Source of the DNA: JAHEKD01 sp965215945
GTDB taxonomy: Bacteria; Pseudomonadota; Gammaproteobacteria; Arenicellales; JAHEKD01
DNA length: 64,000 nucleotides
Assembly: GCA_965215945.1 (NCBI GenBank)
Contig: CBDCFC010000026.1
Span: 62,001 to 126,000 of the forward strand
Reading direction: 5' to 3'
Made by a program: the position numbers and the translations under genes. The notes under the pieces were generated by a model. That model saw only the letters and a list, made by a program, of their open reading frames with translations. It was not told the origin of the DNA and searched no databases. This document shows positions 35,498 to 45,500 of this stretch, piece after piece (positions within the stretch are counted from its first letter, which is position 1; each line of letters begins with the position of its first letter).

Positions 35498-36250
35498 TTA
35501 TCCACATTTAGAATCACCACAATTCAAACAAGTCATACATCCGTCCATCAATACAACTGCTTTGGTGCTGCACTTAACACATAACTGTGCACTGTCAGGA
35601 AAATCGCTTTCGACACTGCTATTTATAGTAGTTGCGGAAGGTTCTTTGGTTTCATATTCACGGCGTTTCGCATCAACGAGTGCTTGTTGATGTTCATCAA
35701 GTGTATGTTCTTTAATCATGCCGATCATTTTCATGTGGGCTTCAATTGCATCACCGATTTCAGCTACTAACGAGGGTGTGTACTTCCCGCCTTTTTTAAA
35801 ATAGCCACCTTTTGGATCAAACACGCTACGCAATTCTTCAACTAAAAACGTTACATCACCACCTTTTCGAAATACCGCCGAAATAATTTTTGTCAGCGCC
35901 ACAATCCATTGGAAATGATCCATGTTTTTTGAGTTAATAAAAATTTCAAATGGACGACGCTTTTCATACGGTGTTTCCGGATTCAAAATAATATCGTTTA
36001 TAGTTACATATAAGGAATGTTCCGATAATGGTGTCTTAATTTTATAAGTGCTGCCCAGCAACATTTCAGGTCGGGCAACTTTTTCGTGCATATGTACGAC
36101 ATTGTCTGGAGGATCACCACCGTTATCACTAATATCGGCTTGAACCTGTTTAGGTGATTCATTTATCACGGCAGTTTCTTGTTCTTGCACTTTTTGCTCT
36201 GCCTTGACAACGTTGTAGTCTATGATTTTTTTCTCGATTTTAACTGCCAT
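35498..36250 (-). CDS. nrdJb: Class II ribonucleotide reductase, C-terminal subunit (NrdJb)
   Basis: This 250-residue protein has a TSCPD-like domain (LYVTINDIILNPETPYEKRRPFEI, ALTKIISAVFRKGG, VEELRSVFDPKGGYF). It ends in a cysteine-rich zinc-finger-like terminus (CVKCSTKAVVLMDGCMTC then CGDSKCG), whose last cysteine pair is the kind that re-reduces the active site. In Pseudomonas aeruginosa the B12-dependent reductase is split into NrdJa and NrdJb in the same order. It follows nrdJa by 25 bases. The two chains should form one enzyme. Confidence 0.9.
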   Translation of the reverse strand: MAVKIEKKIIDYNVVKAEQKVQEQETAVINESPKQVQADISDNGGDPPDNVVHMHEKVARPEMLLGSTYKIKTPLSEHSLYVTINDIILNPETPYEKRRPFEIFINSKNMDHFQWIVALTKIISAVFRKGGDVTFLVEELRSVFDPKGGYFKKGGKYTPSLVAEIGDAIEAHMKMIGMIKEHTLDEHQQALVDAKRREYETKEPSATTINSSVESDFPDSAQLCVKCSTKAVVLMDGCMTCLNCGDSKCG

Positions 36251-36275
36251 GCTTTGTTTATCCTTAAAGTAATCC

Positions 36276-38399
36276 TTAAAATTTTCCGTAGTAGCCTTCT
36301 TTCAAGGCGTCAAATAAATTCGCTGCGGTATGAATTTCACCGTCGTATTCGATTTCTTCATCTCCGGGCACTTCAATCACTTCACCGCCTTCTAATTCAA
36401 AGCGGTAAGTGGTGTTTTTCAAATCATCTTCTTTAACCAGAACACCCTGGAAGGCTTCGGGATTAAACCGGAATGTTGTGCAACCTTTCAGATTTTTCTC
36501 ATGGGCATAAAGATAAATATCTTTAAAGTCCTCAAATGGATAGTCAGTGGGTACGTTGGCGGTTTTCGAAATTGACGAATCGACCCATTTTTGCGCGGCA
36601 GCCTGTACATCAACATGCTCTTTAGGTGAAATCGTTTCTGCACTGACGAAATAGTCGGGCAATGCGTTCTCAGCTTCTCCGTAAGCTGTTGCATCAGCAT
36701 TTATCAATTCACGGTAAGCCAATAACTCGTATGAATATACATCCACTTTTTCTTTACTCTTTTTTCCTTCGCGAATTACATTACGGCTGTATTGATGTGC
36801 GAACGACGGCTCAATACCATTACTGGCATTATTCGCCAGCGATAAACTAATCGTACCCGTCGGTGCGATCGAAGTGTGATGGGTAAATCGTGCTCCTGTT
36901 TCAGCAATTTGGTCTGTGATCTCATCCGGTAATTGCTGCATGTAACGTGAGTATTTTGCCAATAGAACCTTACCCGGAACCTTGTCACCAACTTTATAAC
37001 CATCGGTCTTCATTTCGGGCCGTTTAATCAGCATTTCAGCAGTGACTTCAAATTCATCCAGCATGATGGGAGCAGGCGATTTTTCATCCGCTAATTCAAT
37101 CGCTTGTTTCCAGCCTTCAACCGCCATTTCTTTGGCAACACGCTCGGTGAATTCAAGTGACTCCGGGCTGCCGTATTTCATTTTCAATTGCACCAGTGTA
37201 GAACCCAAACCTAGAAAACCCATGCCGTGACGACGTTTGTGTGTAATTTCATTTTGCTGGCCGTCTAACGGCAAACCGTTGATTTCAACAACGTTATCAA
37301 GCATACGCGTGAAGTAACGCACAACTTGTCGATATTTATCCCAGTCAAAATAGGCTTCATCTGTAAATGGGTTGGCCACGAAACGAGTTAGATTAACTGA
37401 ACCCAACAAACAACTACCATAAGGCGGCAGTGGTTGTTCACCACAAGGATTGGTAGCGCGAATATTTTCAGCAAACCAGTTGTTATTCATTTCATTGATA
37501 CGATCAATCAGAATAAAACCGGGTTCAGCATAATCGTAAGTTGAAAACATGATGAGATTCCAGAGCTTTTGGGCCGGAATTGTTTTATAAACGCGACATG
37601 CCACCTCACCCAAATCATTAGTAACATGGTCACCATGTCCGGGCCAGTAACGCCAAACGATACGATGTTTATCACTGGCAAATTCATCTTGACTGGCCGG
37701 AAAAACCAAATCCCAGTCAGCTTCATCCTTGACTGCCTGAATAAATTCATCGGTAATCAAACAAGATAAATTGAATTGTCTTAAGCGGCCATCTTCGCGT
37801 TTAGCGCGAATAAAATCTTCTATATCCGGATGAGAAATATCAAAGGTGCCCATTTGTGCACCACGCCGCCCTCCTGCTGATGAAACGGTAAAACACATGG
37901 CATCAAATATATCCATGAATGACATTGGCCCGGACGTGTGTGCACCCGCTCCACTGACGAATGCACCCTTGGGTCGTAAAGTGGAAAATTCATAACCGAT
38001 ACCGCAACCCGCTTTGAGTGTTAATCCAGCCTCATGAACCGAACTTAAAATCCCATTCATCGAATCTTCGACAACCCCGGAAACCGTGCAATTAATTGTA
38101 CTGGTAGCCGGCTTATGGGCCTGTGCACCGGCATTAGACATGATTCGACCGGCTGGAATCGCACCATTTTCCATTGCCCAGTTGAACTTCTCAAACCATT
38201 CTTGCTTTTTCTCCGGCGTTGTTTCGACATCGGCTAATGCTTTAGCAACTCTGATAAAAGTATCTTCGACATTTTCGTCGATGATTTTCCCGTCCTTGCT
38301 TTTTAGCCGATATTTCTTATCCCATATATCAACCGATGCCGGTTGTAATGGTATTACGGGTACATCTTGATTAATTTCTACCGCCTCAACAGATTTCAT
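36276..38399 (-). CDS. nrdJa: Class II (adenosylcobalamin-dependent) ribonucleotide reductase, catalytic subunit NrdJa
   Basis: This 707-residue protein carries SNAGAQAHKPATSTINCTV (first active-site cysteine), AGCGIGYEFSTLRPKG, SSAGGRRGAQMGTFDISHPD and the N-x-C-x-E catalytic loop ATNPCGEQPLPPYGSC (cysteine near residue 317). It also has APTGTISLSLANNASNGIEPSF. These mark the coenzyme B12-dependent reductase that makes deoxyribonucleotides with or without oxygen. The C-terminal redox segment is absent and encoded by nrdJb. Two NrdR-like boxes lie about 220-266 bases upstream. Confidence 0.94.
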   Translation of the reverse strand: MKSVEAVEINQDVPVIPLQPASVDIWDKKYRLKSKDGKIIDENVEDTFIRVAKALADVETTPEKKQEWFEKFNWAMENGAIPAGRIMSNAGAQAHKPATSTINCTVSGVVEDSMNGILSSVHEAGLTLKAGCGIGYEFSTLRPKGAFVSGAGAHTSGPMSFMDIFDAMCFTVSSAGGRRGAQMGTFDISHPDIEDFIRAKREDGRLRQFNLSCLITDEFIQAVKDEADWDLVFPASQDEFASDKHRIVWRYWPGHGDHVTNDLGEVACRVYKTIPAQKLWNLIMFSTYDYAEPGFILIDRINEMNNNWFAENIRATNPCGEQPLPPYGSCLLGSVNLTRFVANPFTDEAYFDWDKYRQVVRYFTRMLDNVVEINGLPLDGQQNEITHKRRHGMGFLGLGSTLVQLKMKYGSPESLEFTERVAKEMAVEGWKQAIELADEKSPAPIMLDEFEVTAEMLIKRPEMKTDGYKVGDKVPGKVLLAKYSRYMQQLPDEITDQIAETGARFTHHTSIAPTGTISLSLANNASNGIEPSFAHQYSRNVIREGKKSKEKVDVYSYELLAYRELINADATAYGEAENALPDYFVSAETISPKEHVDVQAAAQKWVDSSISKTANVPTDYPFEDFKDIYLYAHEKNLKGCTTFRFNPEAFQGVLVKEDDLKNTTYRFELEGGEVIEVPGDEEIEYDGEIHTAANLFDALKEGYYGKF

Positions 38400-38618
38400 T
38401 CATTGCTCTCTTCAAAAAATTTTCAAATTACTATAGCCAGCACTCGGCTTAAAACACAAACATACTGTTTTTACTCCCGAAAATGCTTAGTTTCTAAGCA
38501 CCGACCACCCACGCATATTTTATTTTATGGCTTGGTAAGCTTTTCCTCTGTGCCAAGCTAGATTTTTATTCAAGTATTGCTTACAAACTCTTAAAAACTA
38601 ACTATTTTATGTTTATAA
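38400..38618 (-). other. Long, hairpin-rich leader region before nrdJa
   Basis: The 219 bases between the NrdR-like boxes and the nrdJa start contain no gene. On the minus strand there are two clean hairpins: TGCTTAG-AAA-CTAAGCA and GCTTGG...CCAAGC. I looked for the conserved B12 box of cobalamin riboswitches and did not find it. The function of the structured leader, if transcribed, is unknown. Confidence 0.4.
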
Positions 38619-38665
38619 ACACTACATATAGCGCAATATCTAATTTTGCCCACAATATGTTGTGT
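38619..38665. promoter_or_regulatory. Pair of NrdR-like boxes
   Basis: Box 1 (38619-38634, ACACTACATATAGCGC) and box 2 (38650-38665, CCACAATATGTTGTGT) match the NrdR consensus ACACWATATMTWGTGT at about 13 and 14 of 16 positions. Their starts are 31 bp apart, about three helical turns, the usual NrdR spacing. They lie upstream of nrdJa, so ATP/dATP-controlled repression of ribonucleotide reductase by NrdR is expected. The divergent transporter gene starts 290 bases away. Confidence 0.75.
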
Positions 38666-38954
38666 TGTCAATTAATTTTGCATTTTTATTAATTTTGCAC
38701 CAGTCATAAGCTAAGTTATTGAAAAGTACTTGGAAACCAGTTCAGCAAATAACCTTGGTCTGGGTTTTGAAACAAAAAAAGATGTGATTATGACTTTATC
38801 GAAACCGCTTGCTTTATAATTAATGGTTGATAGACATTTAATTGATGAGATGGGAACCACCACCAAATATCGCCCTAAATCGGCGTCTACAAAAGCAATA
38901 CTTTTTAACTAACTCATTACCATTCCATCATATCTCTGCTAGCTTTTGATTTAG
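38666..38954. other. Intergenic region upstream of the SLC13-type transporter
   Basis: The remaining 289 bases between the NrdR-like boxes and the transporter ATG hold no gene and no strong repeat. They are AT-rich and must contain both divergent promoters. Confidence 0.4.
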
Positions 38955-40736
38955 ATGACTACTGAACAAACGATTATATTTTTAATATTGATCACTACCC
39001 TGATCATGTTTGCCTGGGGGCGATTTCGTTATGACATCGTTGCCATGGCCGCGTTAATGGCTTGTGTGCTGGCAAAACTGGTTGAACCGGCCAGTGCGTT
39101 TAGTGGATTTGGCCATCCGGCGGTTATTACTGTCGCCTGTGTATTGATCATCAGTCATGCCTTACAAAATTCTGGTGTGGTGGACTTAATCGCGGTCAAA
39201 CTAACACCTCATACCAAAAACATATATGTCCATGTCGGTGCATTGACTGCACTCGTGACTATCGCCTCAGCGTTCATGAATAATGTTGGTGCCTTGGCGT
39301 TAATGCTGCCGGTAGCAATTGCGACTGCACATGAACACAAACGCTCACCGGCTTTTTTATTAATGCCGCTGGCCTTTGGCAGTATTTTGGGCGGTATGAC
39401 AACTATGATCGGTACACCACCGAATATCATTATTGCCAGTTACAAGGCTGAAATTGGACTCGATGGCTACAATATGTTCGATTTCTCTTTTGTTGGCTTG
39501 CCGGTTGCGCTACTGGGTGTTGTTTTTATTTCGTTTATCGGCTGGAAACTGATTCCGCGTGAACGCACCCAAAAAAACGTCTCTCAGCAATTAATGGATG
39601 TAAACGAGTATTTAACCGAAGTTCGCATTCCCAAAGACTGCCCGTTAATTGGCCAATCACTGGAAGATGCAAGTGTATTTGATACAGAAACCATAGAAGT
39701 TATTGGTATGGCGCGAGGCAATGGACGTGCCGGTCCGGTACCAGAACGACATATTATTGAAGACAATGACGTTTTAATCATCAAGGCCGACCCAAATGAA
39801 ATTACCAAGATCATTGATGAAAATGGCCTGGAACTGGTCACCACCGCCGATCAGGCATTCCAACATTTGACTGAAAATGATTTAAGCATGGCTGAAGCAA
39901 TAATCATGCCCGGTTCGCAACTGGAAGGCCGGACAATTGCTTACTTCAGACGTCGCACTGGGCATGCCATCGCAATGGTTGCCCTTTCTCGCAGCGGCCA
40001 TACAGTGATTAACAAACGACTGCGCCGTCAGGTTTTGCAAAGTGGTGATATCTTATTGCTGCAAGGCTCAGAAGAAGTCATGGAAACTGCCTTCAATAAC
40101 CTTGGTTTATTGCCGGTCGCCAAACGCAACATTAAACTTGGGCGCAAGCGAAAAATTGGTTTAGCAGTCGGTATTTTTGCAGCGGCAATCGGATTGGGTG
40201 TCGCCGGCATATTGCCATTAATGATCAGCTTTGTACTTGCCATTGCCGGCTTTATTCTGACGGACATTCTCAAGCCTCGACAACTTTACAGCGAAATTGA
40301 CTGGCCGGTGATTGTTCTTATTGCCGCCATGATCCCTATCGGCCGGGCACTGGAATCCACCGGCGCCACCGCCTTAATCGCCAACAGTATTGTCATGATC
40401 ACCGACGGTCTGCCGATTTGGGCAATTTTGACACTGATGATGATCGTTACCATGCTATTAACCGACATCATTAATAATGCAGCCACAGCATTAGTAATGG
40501 CGCCTATTGCGGTTGGCATTGCCAAAACTTTGGGCGTTAATCTTGATCCCTTTCTGATGGCCGTTGCAATTGGTGCCTCCAGCGCATTTTTAACCCCGAT
40601 TGGCCATCAGTCAAACACGCTGGTGATGGGACCTGGGGGATATGAATTTACCGATTATTGGCGCATGGGTTTACCCCTTGATATTTTAATCGTCTTGATT
40701 TCAATTCCTTTATTGCTATATTTCTGGCCGATTTAG
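38955..40736 (+). CDS. SLC13/DASS-type anion transporter with two TrkA-C domains
   Basis: This 593-residue inner-membrane protein has membrane segments in the N-terminal 200 and C-terminal 190 residues. Between them lie two RCK_C (TrkA-C) domains: about 210-295, with RIPKDCPLIGQSLEDA and DNDVLIIKADP, and about 300-380, with PGSQLEGRTIAYFRRR and SGDILLLQGSEE. The conserved IGTPPNIIIASY and C-terminal AIGASSAFLTPIGHQSNTLV are the SLC13 signatures. Proteins of this layout transport sulphate, dicarboxylates or other anions with Na+; the substrate is not determinable here. It is followed 3 bases later by an ABC ATPase gene. Confidence 0.88.
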   Translation: MTTEQTIIFLILITTLIMFAWGRFRYDIVAMAALMACVLAKLVEPASAFSGFGHPAVITVACVLIISHALQNSGVVDLIAVKLTPHTKNIYVHVGALTALVTIASAFMNNVGALALMLPVAIATAHEHKRSPAFLLMPLAFGSILGGMTTMIGTPPNIIIASYKAEIGLDGYNMFDFSFVGLPVALLGVVFISFIGWKLIPRERTQKNVSQQLMDVNEYLTEVRIPKDCPLIGQSLEDASVFDTETIEVIGMARGNGRAGPVPERHIIEDNDVLIIKADPNEITKIIDENGLELVTTADQAFQHLTENDLSMAEAIIMPGSQLEGRTIAYFRRRTGHAIAMVALSRSGHTVINKRLRRQVLQSGDILLLQGSEEVMETAFNNLGLLPVAKRNIKLGRKRKIGLAVGIFAAAIGLGVAGILPLMISFVLAIAGFILTDILKPRQLYSEIDWPVIVLIAAMIPIGRALESTGATALIANSIVMITDGLPIWAILTLMMIVTMLLTDIINNAATALVMAPIAVGIAKTLGVNLDPFLMAVAIGASSAFLTPIGHQSNTLVMGPGGYEFTDYWRMGLPLDILIVLISIPLLLYFWPI

Positions 40737-40739
40737 AAA

Positions 40740-41681
40740 ATGGCTGGTCTCGCACTTAAGATTCGAAGCTTAAACAAAACTTACGACAACGGATTTGAAG
40801 CCTTAAAAGACATCAATTTAGACGTTGAACACGGTGATTTTTTTGCTTTACTTGGGCCAAACGGCGCAGGCAAATCAACCACAATTCGGATTATTTGCTC
40901 ACTGACGAACAAATCAGCCGGACATGTCAAAATTTATGGTACTGATATTGATCAAGATTTCAGCCGGGCAAAAGCATACTTAGGAATAGTTCCTCAAGAA
41001 TTTAACTTCAGTGTGTTCGAAACACCGTTACAAATCGTTACTAATCAGGCCGGTTTTTATGGCATCGGCAAAAAACAGGCAAAAGATCAGGCGGAATTCG
41101 TATTAAACAAACTCAGCCTGTGGGATAAACGCAACGATCAGAGCCGTGGCCTGTCTGGTGGCATGAAACGTCGGTTAATGATCGCCAGAGCCCTGGTCCA
41201 TCAACCCAGACTTTTAATTCTTGATGAGCCCACTGCCGGAGTTGATATAGAGATACGCCGCAGCATGTGGGGTTTTCTTGAACAAATCAATACCGAAGGC
41301 ACCACGATTATCCTGACCACTCATTATCTGGAAGAAGCAGAAAATTTATGCCGCAACATTGCCATTATCGATGATGGTGAGTTAATCGAAAATACTTCTA
41401 TGAAACAATTATTAAGCAAGCTCAGCACAGAAACCTTTGTGCTGGACCTGGCAGAGCCAATCGATATGCTGCCGCAATTCGCAAACATTAAGGCTAAACT
41501 TCGTGACGAGTCTACATTGGAAGTGACCATGCAACGTAATGACCACATGAACCAAATGTTTGCAGAATTGAATCAGAATAATATTCTCATCAGCAGTTTG
41601 CGCAATAAAAGTAATCGCCTGGAAGAGTTGTTTTTGGATTTAGTCGCCAACAATACGAATAATAGTAGTAACAGTGGATAG
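40740..41681 (+). CDS. ABC-2 type transporter ATPase (YadG-like)
   Basis: This 313-residue nucleotide-binding protein has Walker A LLGPNGAGKST, Q-loop IVPQEFNF, signature LSGGMKRRLMIARAL, Walker B LLILDEPTAGVD and switch TTHYLEEAE. It has a C-terminal extension of about 80 residues, as in the DrrA/NodI/YadG branch. It energises the membrane protein encoded next, whose GTG start overlaps this stop by 8 bases. The pair probably exports a lipid or polysaccharide-linked substrate. Confidence 0.92.
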   Translation: MAGLALKIRSLNKTYDNGFEALKDINLDVEHGDFFALLGPNGAGKSTTIRIICSLTNKSAGHVKIYGTDIDQDFSRAKAYLGIVPQEFNFSVFETPLQIVTNQAGFYGIGKKQAKDQAEFVLNKLSLWDKRNDQSRGLSGGMKRRLMIARALVHQPRLLILDEPTAGVDIEIRRSMWGFLEQINTEGTTIILTTHYLEEAENLCRNIAIIDDGELIENTSMKQLLSKLSTETFVLDLAEPIDMLPQFANIKAKLRDESTLEVTMQRNDHMNQMFAELNQNNILISSLRNKSNRLEELFLDLVANNTNNSSNSG

Positions 41682-42447
41682 CAAACTAACGTTTATTACT
41701 TTTGCCACGCTGGTGAGAAAAGAAATCAGCCGTTATTTGCGCATTTGGCCACAAACGTTTTTTCCGCCCATTATCACCACCTGCTTATATTTTATTATTT
41801 TCGGCAATCTGATCGGCAAACGTATCGGCAAAATGGACGGTTTTTCGTATATCGAATTTATCGTACCCGGCTTGATTCTAATGGCGATTATTACTAATTC
41901 CTATGCCAATGTCGCCTCATCATTTTTCGGTGCGAAATTCCAAAATTTTATTGAAGAAATTATGGTCTCACCGACCTCGCATAGAACTATATTGCTCGGC
42001 TATGTCACTGGCGGTGTTACTCGCGGCTTGCTAGTAGGCTTATTAGTCACGATTGTGTCTTTGTTTTTTACCCGGCTTTCAATTCATAATGGCTTGGTAT
42101 TATTCAGCGTCGCTGTTTTAACGTCTGTTCTTTTTGCTTTAGCAGGCTTACTTAATGGCCTTTTTGCCAAAAGTTTCGATGATGTCAGCATTATTCCAAC
42201 CTTTGTACTAACCCCATTAACTTATTTGGGCGGTATTTTTTATTCCATCAACCTGTTACCTGAATTCTGGCAAAACGTATCTTTGATTAATCCTATCCTC
42301 TATATGATTAATGCCTTTAGATATGGCTTTCTGGGGATTTCCGACATTAGTTTAGGTTTTTCTTTTGTTATTATTGCTTTGTTTATCGTTATTTTAGGTG
42401 GCTGGGCAAGTTATTTATTGAAAAAAGGATACGGGATTCGAACCTGA
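41674..42447 (+). CDS. ABC-2 type transporter permease (YadH-like)
   Basis: This 257-residue protein has about six membrane segments. It shows the ABC-2 signatures: FPPIITTCLYFIIFGNLIG, FIEEIMVSPTSH, FVLTPLTYLGGIFYSI and INPILYMINAFRYGFLG. It starts at a GTG (41674) inside the ATPase gene. It is the membrane partner of the upstream ATPase, in the same arrangement as E. coli yadGH. Substrate unknown. Confidence 0.92.
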   Translation: MDSKLTFITFATLVRKEISRYLRIWPQTFFPPIITTCLYFIIFGNLIGKRIGKMDGFSYIEFIVPGLILMAIITNSYANVASSFFGAKFQNFIEEIMVSPTSHRTILLGYVTGGVTRGLLVGLLVTIVSLFFTRLSIHNGLVLFSVAVLTSVLFALAGLLNGLFAKSFDDVSIIPTFVLTPLTYLGGIFYSINLLPEFWQNVSLINPILYMINAFRYGFLGISDISLGFSFVIIALFIVILGGWASYLLKKGYGIRT

Positions 42448-42562
42448 TAGTGGCCTCATGGAAATTATTTTCAAACAACTGTTAATCCATATTTAAGGTT
42501 TAACTGTATATTATCGAACACTTTATAGCGCTATTGGCTTATAACCTGGGATTTATCACGTA

Positions 42563-45500
42563 ATGAACCTTGTAAAAAAACTATTAATCGCCGTTGGGAT
42601 TATCTTTTTATTGTTGATCGCGGTGGCATTGTTCTTACCTGTTTTTGTTGATGTTAATGATTACAAGGATAAAATTGAGCAACTTGCCGAAGATAATCTT
42701 GGCCGCAAACTAAACCTCAGCGGCAATTTAGAGCTAAAAACATTTCCTAGTCTGCGTGTCAAAACCGGGGAGCTGACATTAACCAATCCGGAAGGTTTCC
42801 CTCATCAAAACATGCTGGAAGTTAAAAATGCGGAAATTGGTATTCGAGTGTTACCGTTATTAACCAAAAAAGTTGAAGCGGGAACCATAATCATAGATTC
42901 GCCGGTCATTAACCTGACTAAAAAGTCTAACGGTGAAACCAACTGGGAATTTCCAACTAGCAGCGAAACAACCGAGACAACCACAAAAGAAGGAGATTCA
43001 GGTACGGCGCTGGCTGCGATTGCGATTCAAGGTTTTGAAATCACTAATGCCAAAATCAGCTATGCTGACTTTACTTCCGACACATTAGTTAACGCAGATC
43101 AGTTGAATCTCAGCACTGGTTCTATTATTCCGGGTAACACGTTTCCGGTGGAACTATCGACAAAAGCCAGTGGCTCAATGTTAACCGATCCGGTGCAGGC
43201 CAAGCTATCAATGAATGCAAACGTAGATAACAGCCTGTCTAACCTGTCTTTGTCTGATCTGAGCAGTGAAATTAAGCTGGGCGAATCGACCTACCAGATT
43301 AATACCCCAAATCTTAGCTACGATATTGAAAACGGTCAGTTGGCAGCGGCAGAACTATCACTGGCTGCTCCAATTGATGAGCAAAGCAAAGCAGACATTA
43401 AAATCCCTGATCTTAAATTCGATGTCAATCAGTTGCTCGCTAACATGATCGGCACTGAAGTAGTTTATTCTGCCTCTGATTTAAGTGCCAATGTGAGCTT
43501 GCCCAGGCTCGGCTTTGATGCTAACAAACAAGTGGCAAGCATCGGCAGTGCCGATATCAAAATCAGCAATCCTGAACTTAATGCTACGCTGGCTTTACCG
43601 GAAACCGAAATTGATTTAACTCAGGATGAGTTATTAATCAATGGTTTAACAGGCAGCTATGCTTACAATAACTTAAATGGAAATTTGAATATTCCTCAAT
43701 TTTCATTTAATAAGCAAACATCGCAATTTAATGCCCAGGATGTACAAACAACAATAGGTGATGCGGCAATTACAAGCCGGGTTAATGGTGGCCTTGATCC
43801 TGTGCAAGTCAACTTCGGCGTCAATACAAAAAGCCTCAACCTAAAACAACTTCTCGGCGCCTTGGACATTGCGCTCGATACTCAAGCCAACTCAGCTTTG
43901 ACTAATCTTGATTTAAAACTTGACGGACAATACCAGGATAACAGCGTTATCGTAAATGAGTTTTCAGGCAAGCTGGATCAAACCACTTTAAACGGCAAGG
44001 CAACCATAAACGATTTTGCCAATCCCGCCTACGATGTAACACTTAACATCGGCGATTTAGCCGTGGATGATTACTTGCCCAAACCATCCTCAGCAGAGTC
44101 TTCCGGGGCCAAAGAATCTGCCGCCACTGCAGCAGCCACACCGGTTGCCTTGAGTCAATTCAATGTTAATGCAAACATTAATGCAGATAGAGTTTATTCC
44201 GACATTAATGGTGTTTCACTGGAAAACTTAAAGCTCGGATTAGCACCCAATGGCGATACTTCATCAATATCTTTCAACAGTGCAATTAATGGTACAGCTG
44301 TGCCTGAACCTATAAATGTCGATCTTACGACGAATGCTAAGATTAACCATCAAGAAAACAGTGCCGCCTTAAGTAATTTAAGTTTGAAAGCCAAAGGTCA
44401 AACTATTAATGGCGGCATTAGCATCCCCGACGCATCAATTCCTTTTTCGACCGAGAACATCAGTCTTGCCAACATTAGCGCTACTTTCTCCAATGCAGTT
44501 GCCAATGCCCAGTTAAAACTACCCAGAGTCGATTTCAATGCTAATAGCTCTACAGTATTGATCAATGATGTCAGTGGAAAAGCCAAATTTAATGATATTA
44601 ACGCAAGCATACTATTACCAAATTTAACTGCTGAACTCGAAAATCAGCGGTTAAAAGTCAATGAGTTGGCTCTTGATCTAAGCGGTAAACAATCTGTCGG
44701 TCGATTGAGTATTCCTACCCTCGATGTCAATTTGTCTAATCATACGCTTGGAGCAACTAATGTTATCTTCGAAGGCCAGGACGGTCGGGCAGAATTAAAC
44801 CTGAAACCGACTGATGGTTCTAACACTTATGCCGGAAATTTGCTCGCCAACAATTTTAATTTGCGCGGTATTCTAAATCGTTTTAACCTGTTAACCGATC
44901 TGGATGATAAGAGCGCGCTGACCAATGTTAACATTCAATCACCGATCACATTCAGCGATACCAAACTCAAGCTGCAAAACATTAAAGCCAGTATCGATGC
45001 AACTCAAATAAACGGTTTTGTTGATGCCACCATCGGTTTGAAACCGGTTTACAACTTTGACATCAACGTTGGCAACTTAAATGCAGACCGCTACATACCA
45101 GCCGCATCAGAAAGCGAATCAACTAATTCGACCAAGGCGGTCGGCGCACCGGTAGCAATTCCGGTTGAATTATTTCAAAATACAACGGCTGACGGTAAAG
45201 TTCATTTCGATAAACTTGCAATCGGTGGTGCTCAATTTAATAATTTTAATATTGGTGTTACTGCTAAAGATGGCCGCTTATCTATTTCGCCACTTGAGTC
45301 GGGCTTTTTTAACGGTCGTATGGATGGAAATTTGGCGGTCGACTCAAGCACCTCAACACCTAAACTCGATTTCAATTATACCCTTTCACAGGTTGCACTC
45401 GAGCAAGCTCTATCATCACTTGGTGTAACCGATAAACTTGCCGGCAATGGTAATTTTTCATTAAAGATGAATGCAGCCGGGGCCACCGACAAAGCTTTAA

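Noticed and set aside
38400..38618. Cobalamin riboswitch before nrdJa
   Set aside because: No B12 box or the expected multi-helix core could be found on the minus strand.
42420..42450. A GGTTCGAATCCCG T-arm-like string on the minus strand, suggesting a tRNA
   Set aside because: It is the antisense of the permease C-terminus (YGIRT), and no acceptor, D or anticodon arm can be formed around it.
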